This document shows, one piece after another, positions 12,170-24,406 of a stretch of 64,000 nt of DNA. The first letter of the stretch is position 1; each line of letters starts with the position of its first letter. Location of the stretch: NCBI GenBank assembly GCA_023634235.1, contig JAMKCF010000013.1, forward strand, positions 14,075,705 through 14,139,704. The letters run 5' to 3'. Both the position numbers and the translations under genes were made by a program. This DNA is from Pisaster brevispinus (lineage: Eukaryota > Echinodermata > Asteroidea > Forcipulatida > Asteriidae). The notes below the pieces were generated by a model. The model did not search any database and was not told the DNA's origin. It saw nothing but the letters and a program-made list of their open reading frames with translations.

Positions 12170-12345
12170 TTTGGTCAATATTACCCGAAATGTAAAAATG
12201 ACCCAAAAATGGGTCAAACTGACGCAGAATTCTTGTAAAATGCCCATATTTTGACCTGTTTGTGGGTCAAACAGACTCGGAAATTGGTCAGGCCCCTGAT
12301 TTCTGTAATCCGGGTCAATTCTGAGTTGGGAGGTTTTTTTTTAGA
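12170..12345. repeat. GGGTCA-family repeat fragment
   Basis: Contains ATGGGTCAAACTGACGC, TGTGGGTCAAACAGACTC and ATCCGGGTCAATTCTGAG. The last phrase is the shared 3' motif of the family. Confidence 0.65.
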
Positions 12346-12988
12346 GAGTACCTTAAATTTGATAAGAAATGTACCTCACTAAGGTCTAAGACTATGTGCT
12401 ATGCACTGTGGTGTTTATGAATGGCTGCTGCCGTGTCTTAGACCTGATGGTTTTGAATCAAGATAAAGTACAACATTCATAATGTTGACACAATTGTGGT
12501 ATGCTTAGTTGTAAAGAAAACGATGAATGATATTGCAAGCACTTACTAGCGCGCCGGTGTCTTTCTTTTTTAAGGGTGATTACCATGATAAGACAAATAT
12601 ACCAGTCAATCAAAAAGAATCCACTTGCGTAAAACTTTCGCCTACATGTGTTTGTGTACTATCTCGAGAACGAAGTTAGTTAAAGCGCTGACTGTCCTTT
12701 ATAAAGATCCGTATACATTATATCAGATGCTAACATGGACTTTTACCATTTTTTGTGACATCATTTCCGGGTATACGTTCATTCACAACTGGGCTATTAT
12801 CACTATACATACTTAACTTGAAACCGTCTGTTGTTTATGTTCCGTAAACAATTGCAAGCTGTCAAAAAACAACCCCCAAAAGAATGTCACCAGAATCAAG
12901 TTAATATCAGCTACTACCCCACCCCGAAACAAAGAAGAAGTAAGTTTAATAGAAGCATTTGAACAAAATGGTGGAGCAACTTGCTCAC

Positions 12989-13181
12989 CTCTATAGTCGG
13001 ACACAAGATATGTCCGCTGCGTGAGGAAGGAAAGATAAAGTCCTCGTCCGGAAAACCTAAGCACGGCGCAACACGTACACAGAAACTTCTCGTCCGTGTT
13101 GTAAATAGATGTGCCGGCGCAACTCGGGGGTATCGTTGGTCGACTTGACGTGACCGGTCGCTTCCCATTCCAGGTCCCTCG
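12989..13181 (-). CDS. Candidate internal exon on the minus strand (unrecognised)
   Basis: On the minus strand a T-rich tract ending TTTACGTGCAG leads into a 193-nt GC-richer segment that ends at a good donor, GAG|GTGAGC. This contrasts with the AT-rich flanks and looks like a spliced exon. Two of three frames are open throughout: one has NTDEKFLCTCCAVLRFSGRG, the other has CLGFPDEDFIFPSSRSGH. The third reads well at first (RDLEWEATGHVK) but stops inside. I could not choose the frame or find a neighbouring exon, and I do not recognise the protein. Confidence 0.35.
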
Positions 13182-13934
13182 CTGCACGTAAAAAACAAAA
13201 AGCACAACTTGATAAAATGACCAGTTTCATTAGTTTCATCGCTATTATCAAACACAAATAGAGACGTTTGCCCATTAAAAGGTATGTCAAAAACTACATA
13301 TCAGAACAACTGCTGATTGTTGACGACAATTCACGGCTGTATCTATATTTACGGGTGTCGCCCTCGGAACCAGACTACCGTATGATCGTCATGAGTTCTA
13401 CTGGCGACCTTTTCGCTTTGTGTTTAGAGTTGTATAAGTTGAAATAGAACATTATTAACTTCATGTTAGCATGACTCCATCATGCCTCGTGCAACTCGAA
13501 GAAATCAAAACGAGGCCGGCTGATTTATTGCATGGTTTATGTTCAGGCCTTGCGCCTAAGCTTTTAGTAGTAGCCGACCGGGCAACTGTGCGCTTTACTT
13601 GCCCCAATGAAGTTTTAGTATCGCAGACTTTAAACATTGTATTGTATTGTCAGCATCTTTCTGGTGAATTAACGGTAGCGAATACAACCGGTTCATTTGT
13701 TAAATGAAGCTACACTCACACACTTAAACACACTTTAAAACCCCAAAATTAACACATTTTTAAAACTCACATCTGAAAAAGACGAAATATGAGCAATTTA
13801 GGTTGCCCAGTTTTTAGTAGCTCACAAGGCAAGTTGAGACAATGGTGTTTACTGGCCAATAGCAGTTTTTACTAGCCAGTGTATGCTGGGCTAGTGTTTG
13901 AGGGCAAGCACTGATGTTTAGTCTCGAATTTCAG

Positions 13935-14038
13935 TTTTTGCAGTTTGAACCATTTCCGGGTCACTTTGACCCGGAAATGGGTTAGGCCCCACGGGACGCG
14001 GATCTTGGTCAATTCTGACCCCCCCTTTTTCTAGAGTG
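13935..14038. repeat. GGGTCA-family repeat fragment
   Basis: Contains CCGGGTCACTTTGACCCGG, an almost perfect palindrome, then AATGGGTTAGGCCCCACGGG and CTTGGTCAATTCTGACCC. These are core phrases of the family. Confidence 0.75.
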
Positions 14039-14144
14039 ATAGTCCACCCCTTATGCTCTGTGATAATACCGTTCACGTTGCTTAAAGCAAGAAAGAAAGA
14101 AGAAGAAGAAGAACAAACAAAACAATTTAAAGCTTCTCTATCGT

Positions 14145-14514
14145 GTCGTGGCCGAGCGGTCTAGTTCACCGGACGGAAGCCCTGGTGACAACATCAGCAG
14201 AGTGTGGGTTCGAATCCCAGTCACGACACTTGGGCCCTTGAGGAAGGCACTTAACCATAATTGCTTCATAAAAAGTTGGGAGGTAGTGCATTCTGCTCTG
14301 CCAACCAGGCTCCTAGTGGATGATACCCTTGCCTACATCCTTATGGATTGTGAAGGGGGCAACTCTGTTTCCGCCCCAGGAGCAGGTGGCAACGTACCCC
14401 TGGTGGCAATGGAATTGGGTCGTCAGCCCAAACCAGTTAAGTGTAGCCCCCACCTTGAAGTGGCCGTCCAGCCTTGTGATGTTAGGCGATATCTCAATAA
14501 AAATAAAATAACAT
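14145..14514 (+). mobile_element. Complete tRNA-headed SINE (family 1)
   Basis: The head is tRNA-like: GTCGTG (14145-14150) pairs with CACGAC (14222-14227) as an acceptor stem, with an A-box TGGCCGAGCGG (14149-14159) and a B-box GGTTCGAATCC (14207-14217). The long, Leu/Ser-like spacing fits a class II tRNA origin. An unrelated body of about 280 bp follows and ends in AATAAAAATAAAATAA, a typical SINE tail. Open frames across it are accidental. Family relatives are at 19815-20107, 29600-29782, 41725-42070, 53975-54115 and 57811-58163, although this copy's 3' body differs from theirs. Confidence 0.85.
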
Positions 14515-14529
14515 AAACAACGAATATAA

Positions 14530-16130
14530 ACAAACTAAAAAGCTTGCCCGCCGAATATTTATGTATGAAGGATATAGATTGGTTTTATATAACCTCATTA
14601 ATTAATTCCAATCAATTTGGTAGTTAATAAACGATTTTCCCCCTTGTTGGATATCGCGTGAGGATACCAAGCGAAGTTTTCCCCAGGGGTCGGATTCCCG
14701 GCGACGTGTCGCGACACGAGTCGAGCAGTGAAGCGTCACTGCACACCCCCATCACCTTTTACAGCACTACATGGATTATCTCTCAGCACATCAGAAGGGA
14801 GCCAGACTAATTCTTCTCGGTTTTGTAGCATGTTGTTCCCCCCGATATTAACTGCAACCAGAATGGTGAAAGATAATTACTTAATGCGACTACATTAGGG
14901 ATAGTTGCCATTTGACACGTTCAAACAAACAGTATACAGTTTCGTCGACCATTAATGTAATACCGTGATAGGTGTCCCTCCAAGCAAGACAAGATTTCTC
15001 CCCACGTAACAGAAGCTTTACGCATGAGATGCTGACTGAGTCGGATGAGCGAGACGCGTACGAGAGGGCTACGGGTGTTTCGTCAACCGGCTCCCCTCAG
15101 AAACTCGGCCCTTGGCACGGTCCTTCCCTCGTACATGCTTCATGTGTACAAACATGGGGAGGATATCATGACAAGTCTCGTTTATTAGTGACAGCTCTAT
15201 TATTTATACAAAATATATATATACAAAAAAAACAACAACAACGGGAGATTATTGTGTACTATGCCTTATTACTTTACAGCGTATTCTAAAAGAACAGTGA
15301 AAAAAGTTCATGCACTTTTTCCCGCAGAAAGGATCGGAATGCATTACACTTTTTCAGTGCGGTATGTGGCAGGTTGGGGGGGGGGGGAGGAGGGACAAAA
15401 CATTGAAACTTCTACCCGAATACCCAGATAGAAATAGGGAGCGGGGGGGGGGGTCAAAACATACTACGTCTCATCCCTCCAAAGACAACTACCTGGGGCA
15501 GCGCTATAGAGGGAATTTCATATAAAAAATACGGCGGATTTTTAGCAGAAGGTGTCATTGTCACAACACGGCTATTTCATGGTTGTCTGTAGACTTCATT
15601 GTTGATATACGTAGGATTCCTGGGGATTCCTTTTGAAGCCATTTGTCAGCTGAACTCTGCTAGAAACAGGAGACTTTCTATTGGATCGGGAACTTTTCCC
15701 GCCATATTTAAGGGAGCATTACGAATGCTACTCTTGAACGTTGTTGCATCACGTAAAGACTACAGATGAACCGCGTTATCAAATAAACCTCTGGGACTGT
15801 ATTCAAGCTACCTTGGGTTTTCGAGCTGCATTGTCCATTTGTTGTGGAGATGTTCCACGATTCATTGTCATCGCCATCTCGTGTCTTTATTCTTCCCAAG
15901 CTTTATACCTCATAATAATTTCTGTCTCTGTTGAACGGCACTAATTACCCTTGTACACGTTAGCCTTACCGTAAGCTGTCTTCATTGCCATGTAACAATG
16001 ACAAGTCTAGACCGTAGGGGGAAAGTGGGTTTGTAATCAGCCATGTAAGAAGCCTTGTTATATCGACACTCATCAGCGTCGGTTATTCAAGAAATAAAAC
16101 TGGTCAAATAATTAACCTTGTTAAAGGGGC
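14530..16130. other. Stretch without recognisable genes
   Basis: Non-coding sequence with G runs near 15380 and 15445 and a short palindrome TGTCGCGACA near 14708. No exon or repeat family could be supported. Confidence 0.45.
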
Positions 16131-16139
16131 GGTGAAATG

Positions 16140-16330
16140 TGTACGAAATGCGGACATGAGAACAAAAGAAGTCCACATAATGTAGGGACTTGAAACACTA
16201 TGTGGCTTTCCACAAGTCCACACGTGTTTTTGACAGTGTTGAAGAATGTGTTTTTTTCTTAAGTGCACAGAACAAAGGAGTGTTTACAGATTGTATGCAA
16301 CACATAGCTGCGTGTCTGTGTGAGCGTGTC
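16140..16330 (+). repeat. Dispersed repeat, copy B
   Basis: Partner of 5747-5935 in the same orientation, sharing AATGTAGGGACTTGAAA, CTATGTGG and CACAGAACAAAGGA. Confidence 0.75.
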
Positions 16331-16734
16331 TATATTTACACCCGTTGACACCGAGAACTTTAACCAAACGATCCGGGTATTTTGACAAACTGAGCATGTC
16401 ATCGAATCGATTGTGTACACGATAATAATAGTCCATCCCGTAATGGCAGGAGGGAAGGACGTGAAATTAACCCATTGAAATGTCATTGAAAATGGTCGTG
16501 CAAACTTTGACAAAACGGCGCGCGTAAGTCGTTTTGAATGTTGTACTGCTGTATAAAATCTGTCTCCCCTTAACCCTTCGATCTTTCCCTCTTTCTTTAT
16601 AATATCTGCCCTGCAGAGCTGGCTGATGTATTGTAACGCTAGAATTCTAACATCCAACGTCTGCTTTATAGTAAAGCAGATAGGTAGTGGGACTGTGCCT
16701 TTGATGATACACGCAAGGATTTTGGCACACGAGA

Positions 16735-16925
16735 AAAGTATTTTGGCTACAGGGCCCTCGCAGATCTCTCGTAGAGAACAAGCAATGTTTTCAATTTAGA
16801 AAATGTGCTTGTTTTGCTACCTATATTCCAAAATTCCAAATGGCCGTAAAGCCAAATATCTTTCTCATGACATACTCATGATATAGTGTGCCAAACTAAA
16901 GGTACAATTCCCCAAATATATTATT
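16735..16925. repeat. CTCATGACATACTC element fragment
   Basis: Contains TTGGCTACAGGGCCCTCGCA, GAACAAGCAATG and ATCTTTCTCATGACATACTC. The same motifs occur at 39600-39800 and in the foldback at 53285-53557. Confidence 0.65.
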
Positions 16926-17387
16926 TCACAGCGACATCCCCTAACAAAATGTGTACCAGTAGGCCTATATAGCTCCTCAAACGAACTATTTACACCACAA
17001 CCCACGCGTCAACTCGACCTGCCTGACCACGGTAACCCCATGTGGCAAGGTTATGCCAACACACACAAATATAAGAGGAAGTTCTTCGAACACGGAGAAG
17101 TGTTATCATATAGTGCCCTACTTCAAATCCACATTGCGTAGGTCAGTAAAATTGTATTTGCTTTCTGGCAAAAACAGAAAATGCGAAGAGCCCTTTTGCT
17201 GGGTATATATTTATTTTTTTTCCCCAGGAAATTTCTTGTGCGGTGGTGATGACGTCAGAATGCGATATATTATTATATGGCAAGCATGTTGATTCACAAA
17301 CATGGAACACTTGCTGAGATGCCTTCAACTGGAGCAACCGTGCAGACCTCAAAAACCCCCAATGACGATGCTAAAAGCAATCCTCTA

Positions 17388-19654
17388 CCCAGATAACAAT
17401 TTAACGTTCTTACAACGTTGTAGTGAAGTCAGACTTTGGTGTAAGTAACGTTATAATATAACGTTGTAACAACGAATCGTTGTTGACTCCCCTATACGTC
17501 TTCTGAACGTAAGGACGCAATGTAACAACCACGTTGTCGGTACGTTTAAGATACGTTTCCAGTGACCTTATGACAAATTATATAAACGTTACGACAACGT
17601 TACTAGAGCGTGTTTGTTTGGTTGTTATAACGTTATACGTTGTAGCAAAGAATCTTTGTCGACTCCATTGTATGTATTTAGAACGTAATGATGCAACGAA
17701 ACAACCACGTTGTTGGCAAGTATACACAACGTTGCCATATTGTAAATAATCGTTTTAAAAAGAATGTTGCAAAAACATTTCCATTTCCAGTACCCTGAAC
17801 GTTGTCACAACGTCAGCCCATTCTTACCCAATCTTATGTTATTGCCATACCAGTTAATTGTATACAATAGTTTCATGAAAACTGTTAATTGATGTGTCTA
17901 CAAGATCAATGAATTACTTTCAACAAAACAGACTAGCTCCCCGTACGTTGCCGGCATTACCTGTGACTTCACTGAAGCTGTATACTATATATCGTACAGC
18001 GTGTACTATAAATTATATACAGACCGATTTCTTGACTTTGGCAGTCATTGGTGTATATTGTTGTTAAGTTTTTCCATTTTAATAATATTTTGAAAGTTAA
18101 ATTACATGTCTACAATTAATTTATCATTAAAACCTCTGTAAGTTAAGACTAATACAAAAAGAAATCATTATATCTAGTTCATAAATTTGGTAAACTTCTT
18201 GAATTATTTTTTAGGTATTTTACAACTTCTAAGCCCAATCTACTAATTTGCATATGTGATATTTACGTTGTCCTAACGTTATCATATTGATTTTAAATAG
18301 ACATGCAGCATTCCGCACGCTGCTCAATGCGGCAAGATGAGCTCATGATACCTAAGCGGAAATATTGGTCTTTGTTCTTCAAAACAAAACACATTTAATA
18401 GTACATGAAAGTACTTTGAAAGTGTCATTGAAATTTTTGAAGATGTCTTTGAAACAGTAGGGAGCAAATTGTGGTTTTTGAGCAAGTTGTTAGTGGGGGA
18501 CAAAACAACCCATGTCTCTAAAAAGTAATAGACACCAACATTTTAACCAGTTCATAAATTTGTACATTTGAAAGTTTCACAGTTACGTCAACAAAATGTG
18601 TAATGAAAGTTACCAGCCATGAATTGTCGCATGACTGCTTGATACAATGTATGCATTACATTATACTTCGTAGTCTAGACACTATTGTGTACATTTAATT
18701 AACCAGTAAAAAAATGTGTACATTTGAAAGTTTCACAGATACATTGACAAAATGTGTAATGAAAGTTAACAACATGACTTGTCGCATGACTGCTTGAAAA
18801 TCTGTATTCTGATACAATATGTGCACTATTAAACTTCTGAGTTTAGACACTATTGTGTACATTTAACCAGTAGGCCTACATACATTCGTACATTTGATAG
18901 CCAGGCTCACTATAAAGGTTTGGAGCGTTTAGTAATTAAACTAAAATACATTTTCACAACGTGATGGTAAAAACAAAGATACTATGTTGTGATAAAATTA
19001 AAAGGCCTACAACGTGATGTTCACAATTATACGTGTGTGGTTAAAGAATGAGACAACTTGAATACTACTTTTTTGTCTACAAAACCAAAATACAAAGTGG
19101 TAACAACGTGATCACCAAAACGTAGCCATTACGTTTTGACAATAGCAATATACAACGACAAGACGACGTACAGCCGAAACTGAAATATTACGTTTTAATG
19201 TTACCAAAATATAGCGTGTAGACAATGGACTGCCACAACGCAAATACTACGTTTTAATAATACCGAAATACAACGTCAAGACATTGTGCCCGCCACAATT
19301 TAAATATGACGTTTGATAAAAACAAAATACAACGTGCAGACAACGTCCTCGTCACAGCATAATTACTACGTTCTAATGAGACCCGAATACAACTTATCCA
19401 CAACGTTGTTGCCTTAACTTAAATACTACTTTGTAATAATACCAAAAATACAATGTTGTGAAAACGTTGCATATAAAACTTTTCGGTAACGTTGCATAAA
19501 TTACCAACATGCAACCAATATACAGCATTAGTTAAAAATCATGTTAAGATCTGGCGTTTATGCAACGTAGTCAAAACGTTGTCATCCCATCGACCAAATT
19601 GCAACCGTATCACAACGTTGTGCAATGTTGTAACAACGTATTGTGTTAGCTGGG
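17388..19654. mobile_element. Large element with inverted ends, rich in ACGTTGT motifs
   Basis: The left end CCCAGATAACA (17388) is inverted at the right end as TGTTAGCTGGG (19644-19654), with 10 of 11 bases matching. Next to both ends lie runs of AACGTT, ACAACGTTGT and GTAACAACG, so each terminus is itself made of near-palindromic units (17400-17830 and 18950-19640). The middle is AT-rich and includes a 160-bp tandem duplication. No transposase is visible. It is best read as a non-autonomous foldback-type DNA element of about 2.27 kb. Confidence 0.7.
18543..18862 (+). repeat. Two-copy tandem repeat, units of about 156 and 164 bp
   Basis: Both units start TTAACCAG and share GTACATTTGAAAGTTTCACA, AAAATGTGTAATGAAAGTTA, TTGTCGCATGACTGCTTGA and AGACACTATTGTGTACATTT in the same order. 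A third TTAACCAG starts at 18863 but the unit does not continue. It lies inside the large inverted-end element. Confidence 0.9.
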
Positions 19655-19814
19655 AAGTGTTTTTTTTAGCTAAACCATATTTAGCTTGCGAACGGGCACG
19701 ATATTAAGAAAAAGACTGGAAAACATCAGAAATCAAACCAAAACTTGATGCATTACTGTGAATTGTGTATTATATTAAATAATTCTGGTAAAGTAATCGA
19801 GGGTAGGGGGCCTA

Positions 19815-20107
19815 CTCATAAGTAAACTTAATTACTGTAGCTCGCAAGCCTGAGGAAACTTGTTAGCAAGGGTGCTTGCTATGTGAACCAGAAACACCGG
19901 GGTTGACCCCTACTCTTCTAATATACGTGTTCTGGGTTGTACTACGTGCACTACCAACCGATATTGGACCTACGGCTTAATGTCCCACCCGAAGGATAAA
20001 GCAGTTATGGCTCAAAGACACAAGTGCCACAACCGGGACTCGAACCCACACTCTGCTGATCAGAAACACCAGAGCTTGAGTCCGGTGATCTCCACTGCTG
20101 GGCCACC
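19815..20107 (-). mobile_element. SINE family 1, minus-strand copy
   Basis: Reading the minus strand from 20107, a tRNA-like head with GGTTCGAGTCCCGG is followed by the body (GTGTCTTTGAGCC, GGGACATTAAGCCGTAGGTCC) and the 3' part (GGTGTTTCTGGTTCACATAG, CTCAGGCTTGCGAGCTACAG). The body matches the copies at 41725 and 57811. Confidence 0.85.
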
Positions 20108-20280
20108 TTCTAGTAGGGGATCAAACCTCTCTGTGAATGATTGCATAGAGGCTAGTTGATACCAAACTTATCTCACTATATAAGGGAAGATAACCACGAG
20201 TATCCATCCAATCCACTATTACAAATCGTATCCACTGCGATGGACAAGTTACAGGACAAGTTCTTACCAGGGCATGCACA

Positions 20281-20430
20281 GAGCTCCTTAAGCACAAACA
20301 GTATAGCTGTATAAGCACAACAAAATTATATGCTTACAGAATAAGGTTACCAGCCAAAAATACCACGTCACATGTACAACCTGTGACTGGTATCCTGCTT
20401 ATTTTTTTGCTCAGCAGAAAATTTGCAAGC
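20281..20430 (-). repeat. CTTAGCA-type dispersed element, copy 2
   Basis: Contains AGCTCCTTAAGCACAA, AAGGTTACCAGCCAAA, CTGTGACTGGTATCCTGCTT and TGCTCAGCAGAAAATTTGC. It is the reverse orientation of the copies at 6640 and 43265. Confidence 0.7.
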
Positions 20431-20625
20431 CATGTTTTCTGCAGAAAGTAGATACTGCATGATGTCACCGCAAACCGAAATTCATATCGATACTCCACCT
20501 TGCATGAAATTTTCAAGAACGCGGGAAGAAATGTTTCCCAAGCTGCCCATATAGAAGTGTCCTAAGGTCGATATCATGTTTTACATTATGCATTTTGCAA
20601 AAAGGGATAAGTTTGACTTCAAGCT

Positions 20626-21019
20626 TTAAGGCAGGGTATACTTTTGGTAATTGGCAAAGACTAGTTTTTCTCGCTTGGTGTATCCCAAGTGCATAAAATA
20701 ACAAACCTGTGAAAATTGGGCCCAAACGGTCATCGAAGTTGCAACAAAAAGCAGTGACAGAAAAAACAACAACTATGTTGCATAAAGTTGTGTACTTTCA
20801 GATACCTGAGAAAAGCTTTATGCTCGAAGCCTTTCTCAGATTCAAATATTTGGCTGAAAATTACCTCTTTCTCTAAAACTACATCACTTCAAAGGGGTCG
20901 TTTCTAAAAAAAAATGTTTTATAATAATTATCAACTACTCTCCAGTACTCTTTACCAAAGTTGTCATGGTCATTTATTTTTTTGAGTTATAAATTATCAA
21001 AGTTATACCATCCCTTTAA
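20626..21019. mobile_element. TTAA-flanked TIR element, 394 bp
   Basis: TTAA sits at both limits (20626-20629, 21016-21019). The left end GGCAGGGTATACTTTTGG is mirrored by TTATACCATCCC on the right. The inside carries AACAAACCTGTGAAAATTGG and CTGAGAAAAGCTTTATGC. 56587-57064 is a sister copy. A TTAA target suggests a piggyBac-like mobiliser, but no transposase is present. Confidence 0.75.
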
Positions 21020-21400
21020 CAACAAATTAATGACACTCTCGTGTCACTGCTTCTGTAGTACTGTATGAAGCCAATACTGCAAGTTTACTAATAACATATC
21101 TGCAACATTTTTGGCGACGTGGCTCGCTTCAAGTTGCTTTACCGTCATAGATGGCTGATCCGTAGCGGCCCGTCCCCAAGGCTACGCGGGGGAGAGCGTG
21201 GGTGTCCAGGGCGATTGGGGTCTACCCGGTATTGAGCATCCTCGAGCGGCTGGATGCGTCCAGGAAGTTTTGTCACAGTCACCAATCCAAAATCCACGAA
21301 CGGGGTCAAAATATTCAGAATTCAGATCGGGGCAGTTTTTGGGATTTCTTATACATAAATAGATGTTTAAGCGGCTTGAGTGCCAGGCGTATACACTTAC

Positions 21401-21441
21401 CAAGACTTTGTAACGCACACGACTGAAACGACTGGAGTGCC
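21401..21441 (-). CDS. Candidate 41-nt exon on the minus strand (weak)
   Basis: On the minus strand a long pyrimidine tract (TCTCTCTCTATTATCTCACTTCAG) leads to a 41-nt segment ending at a consensus donor, CTTG|GTAAGT. All three frames are open; one reads GTPVVSVVCVTKSW. The splice signals are excellent but the segment is very short and no partner exon is known. A chance pairing with a (GA)n tract is possible. Confidence 0.3.
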
Positions 21442-22175
21442 CTGAAGTGAGATAATAGAGAGAGAGAGCATTTAAAAAGAAGCGGCGTGTGTGTGCGGGA
21501 ATGCCTTAGTATACATAATAATGATTATAAAAATTACGAACGGACGTTGATTATCACTCTAGTTATGCTCGTCCTTCAACTTGGTCTGGAATAATGTGTT
21601 CGAGATGTATTTCTCCAATGTTTTAGCTAATATAAAACATTGATTTATTTCTGTACACAGCCCCTTTCTGGTAGCTTTGTCCGATACCCTCAATTCACCT
21701 TAAAACGATCGAATTTACTTACAACTGAGAAGGGAATGGAAACTGAAAACTAAAGTAGCAACTTGAATTGTTATTTTCGGAGTATCGAAAAGAACGATAC
21801 AAAATGCAAACGGAACAATACATTACACTAAAAACAAGACAATAGGCCAGTCGAACATGCGTGGAATTTAACAAAGTTACTATGACTCGAAAGCAATGAA
21901 CTCCGATGAACTGGCTGCATACAAATAACTAAAATATCTATTATTAACTGATTCTAAAAGGAGTTGCTGAATTTCTTGAAATTATGACCAATTGATTTGA
22001 TGCAACTAAAAGAAAAAGAAAAAAAGAGAGAAAAAAGATAAAACAATTAGTTGTCGCAAACTGCTCACCAGCCAAAATGAAAAATAAATGCAAACATTAT
22101 TAATGGCCTCAATTGCGACAACACAATAATGCTTAAAAACGGCTGAAACTTTCACACAGCAAAGATAAGACTGTT

Positions 22176-22570
22176 TATAGGGAGAGTAAACCTTTGGTAG
22201 TTACTCCAAAAATTAATGACCTTAAAAACTTACTTGGTAAGAAACACTGCAGCTGTTAATAAAGTTTAACATTTTGAGAAACAAGTTCCTCTAAAAGGAA
22301 TGTAAATTTAGAGAGAGAGAGAGAGGGATTCAAAAACATTTCAATCTGAGAAACATTTCTGCATAAAACGTTTCTTCGGATTGTGTGTTCCAAATTACTA
22401 GTCTTCCTGCGTGGACATAACCGCTCCATGTTTTCGGTGATATCTCAAAAACGCTACCTTCTTTTGAAATGAAATGTTCACAGGCTAGTTTTGGTTATAT
22501 AAATGTTTACATTTATAAAGGATTAAAACAATCGAAAGGTTCCAAAAACCAAAGGTATACTTTGACTATA
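22176..22570. mobile_element. TIR element related to the TTAA family
   Basis: The left end AGTAAACCTTTGGTAGTTAC is inverted at the right end as CCAAAAACCAAAGGTATACT. The inside has ACTTACTTGGTAAGAAACAC and CTGAGAAACATTTCTGCAT, shared with 24407-24881 and 26285-26882. A short (GA)n lies at about 22312-22326. Confidence 0.7.
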
Positions 22571-23284
22571 AGCGAAGAATATAATACTCTCTAAACAAGA
22601 AGAAGTGACGTGTACACCTTTAATAACGAAAACAAGAAGGAAGGAAACCGAATGGAAGAGGGTGAAAGTTTAACATTTTCAGAAGAAATCACCCCCACAC
22701 ACCCTCTGGCCCCCCTTTTTCTTGCAAAAAAACAACAACTGATGTTTTGAGCATTTTTTATGAATCAATTTCGCAACATTTTGTACGATATCCGCCTTTG
22801 TTTTGCATCTGTTCTTTTGTGGCTTTTGTTTTTCAACCCCGAGTCTCTCTGATCGGAAGTATTTAACCGAAGCATCGTCAATCTGGCCTTGGGGTTATAC
22901 AAGGTAGAATGAAGCTCTTTGTGATCCCCCTGATTTTGTTTTATAGAAATACCTGCAAACAGTAATATTTCGTCTCAGTCTGTAGGACACTACGTTATCA
23001 AGAAATATGAACCCAACGGCTGTTGAATGCGTCAATAAAATTCTAACTTGAAGTGTACGGAGTAATTTGGGAAACATACGCATAAAAACCTCATAATTAA
23101 AGGTAGGGTCATATACTTGGTAACGACCCCCCCCAAAAAACCCACAAAAACAGAATTGTTGTTGTTGTAATTTCATTTTTAAAGCTTGCTTGTTACACAG
23201 ATTGTAATGATAATGTTAGTAGGCATCATGTGAAAATATTATTGTCTGAAATGCCCCGTTGACTAGAAATCAGTAAAAACATTA

Positions 23285-23318
23285 CTGAGAAACGATTTAC
23301 GCGTAAATCGTTTCTCAG
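23285..23318. repeat. 34-bp perfect palindrome
   Basis: CTGAGAAACGATTTACG is followed directly by its reverse complement, giving 17-bp arms and no loop. Degenerate versions (CTGAGAAAAGATTTTATGC near 24573, CTGAGAAACATTTCTGC near 22346) sit inside the TIR elements, so this is probably their internal motif in isolated form. Confidence 0.95.
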
Positions 23319-23337
23319 ATTTCTGAGGTTTGTGTCT

Positions 23338-23640
<303 letters not shown>

Positions 23641-24406
23641 TGCCAATTGCATCATAACTGAAGCATCGCGTTTTACACGATGGAACGGCTAATGTGATTT
23701 ATCGTGGAGAGTGCTGCTTTCTCTGTTAAGTGGCATGTCGGTTAAACTCTTACAACTGTCCTTATTCAACCATCTTCAACTCCCACGAAACAGTCGTTAA
23801 TAAGCACGAGCGATCTCCACGATGGTGCGGTGTGTACATGTCTGGACTCAGCGTTGTAGGATATAATGTCCCGAGAGAGGCATCAGCGCCCACGGCAAAT
23901 TAAGAAAGCGACACAGTCTTGCAGCATCATTCTGTCAAGGAGTCCGTGTGAGACTTCATCAGCGACACACCGTGCCCAATGGTAGTATGCTTTACATTCA
24001 CAAGTCACATAAGACCATTGTTGTACTAAACAATGTCTATATTTCTCCTCCGCAATTGGAAAACGCCACCTTAATATTCAGTTCAACGCTTGCAGGTGAA
24101 AAAGTGAGATGCTTGATACAGGCGCGAAAACTTTTCAAATCAGCTTAAAAGAAGTAATCGGATAGATATGTCACAACTTTAGAAATAATGTAACCGCTAT
24201 AAGTCAAAAACTTTTGTAAAGGCCAATACATTGGTCGATGAAATGTTATTGTAGTTGTTGTGTTTCCAAGCAAAAATATAAATGTCGTTAGGTTATTGTA
24301 TAAGCTAGGAGAGACTGTTTTTGCACAGTCCAAAACTCAGAAATTCCAATTCCCCTGCCCCGCCCACCTTCAGGTTCCGTCATACACCACTGGGCCTCTC
24401 CTCCTT

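Noticed and set aside
14148..14516. 122-codon + strand open frame
   Set aside because: It coincides with a SINE from tRNA head to A-rich tail; no sign of protein selection.
17400..19650. CRISPR-like or satellite array because of recurring ACGTTGT motifs
   Set aside because: Motif spacing is irregular and both orientations occur; the inverted ends show it is a foldback element in eukaryotic DNA.
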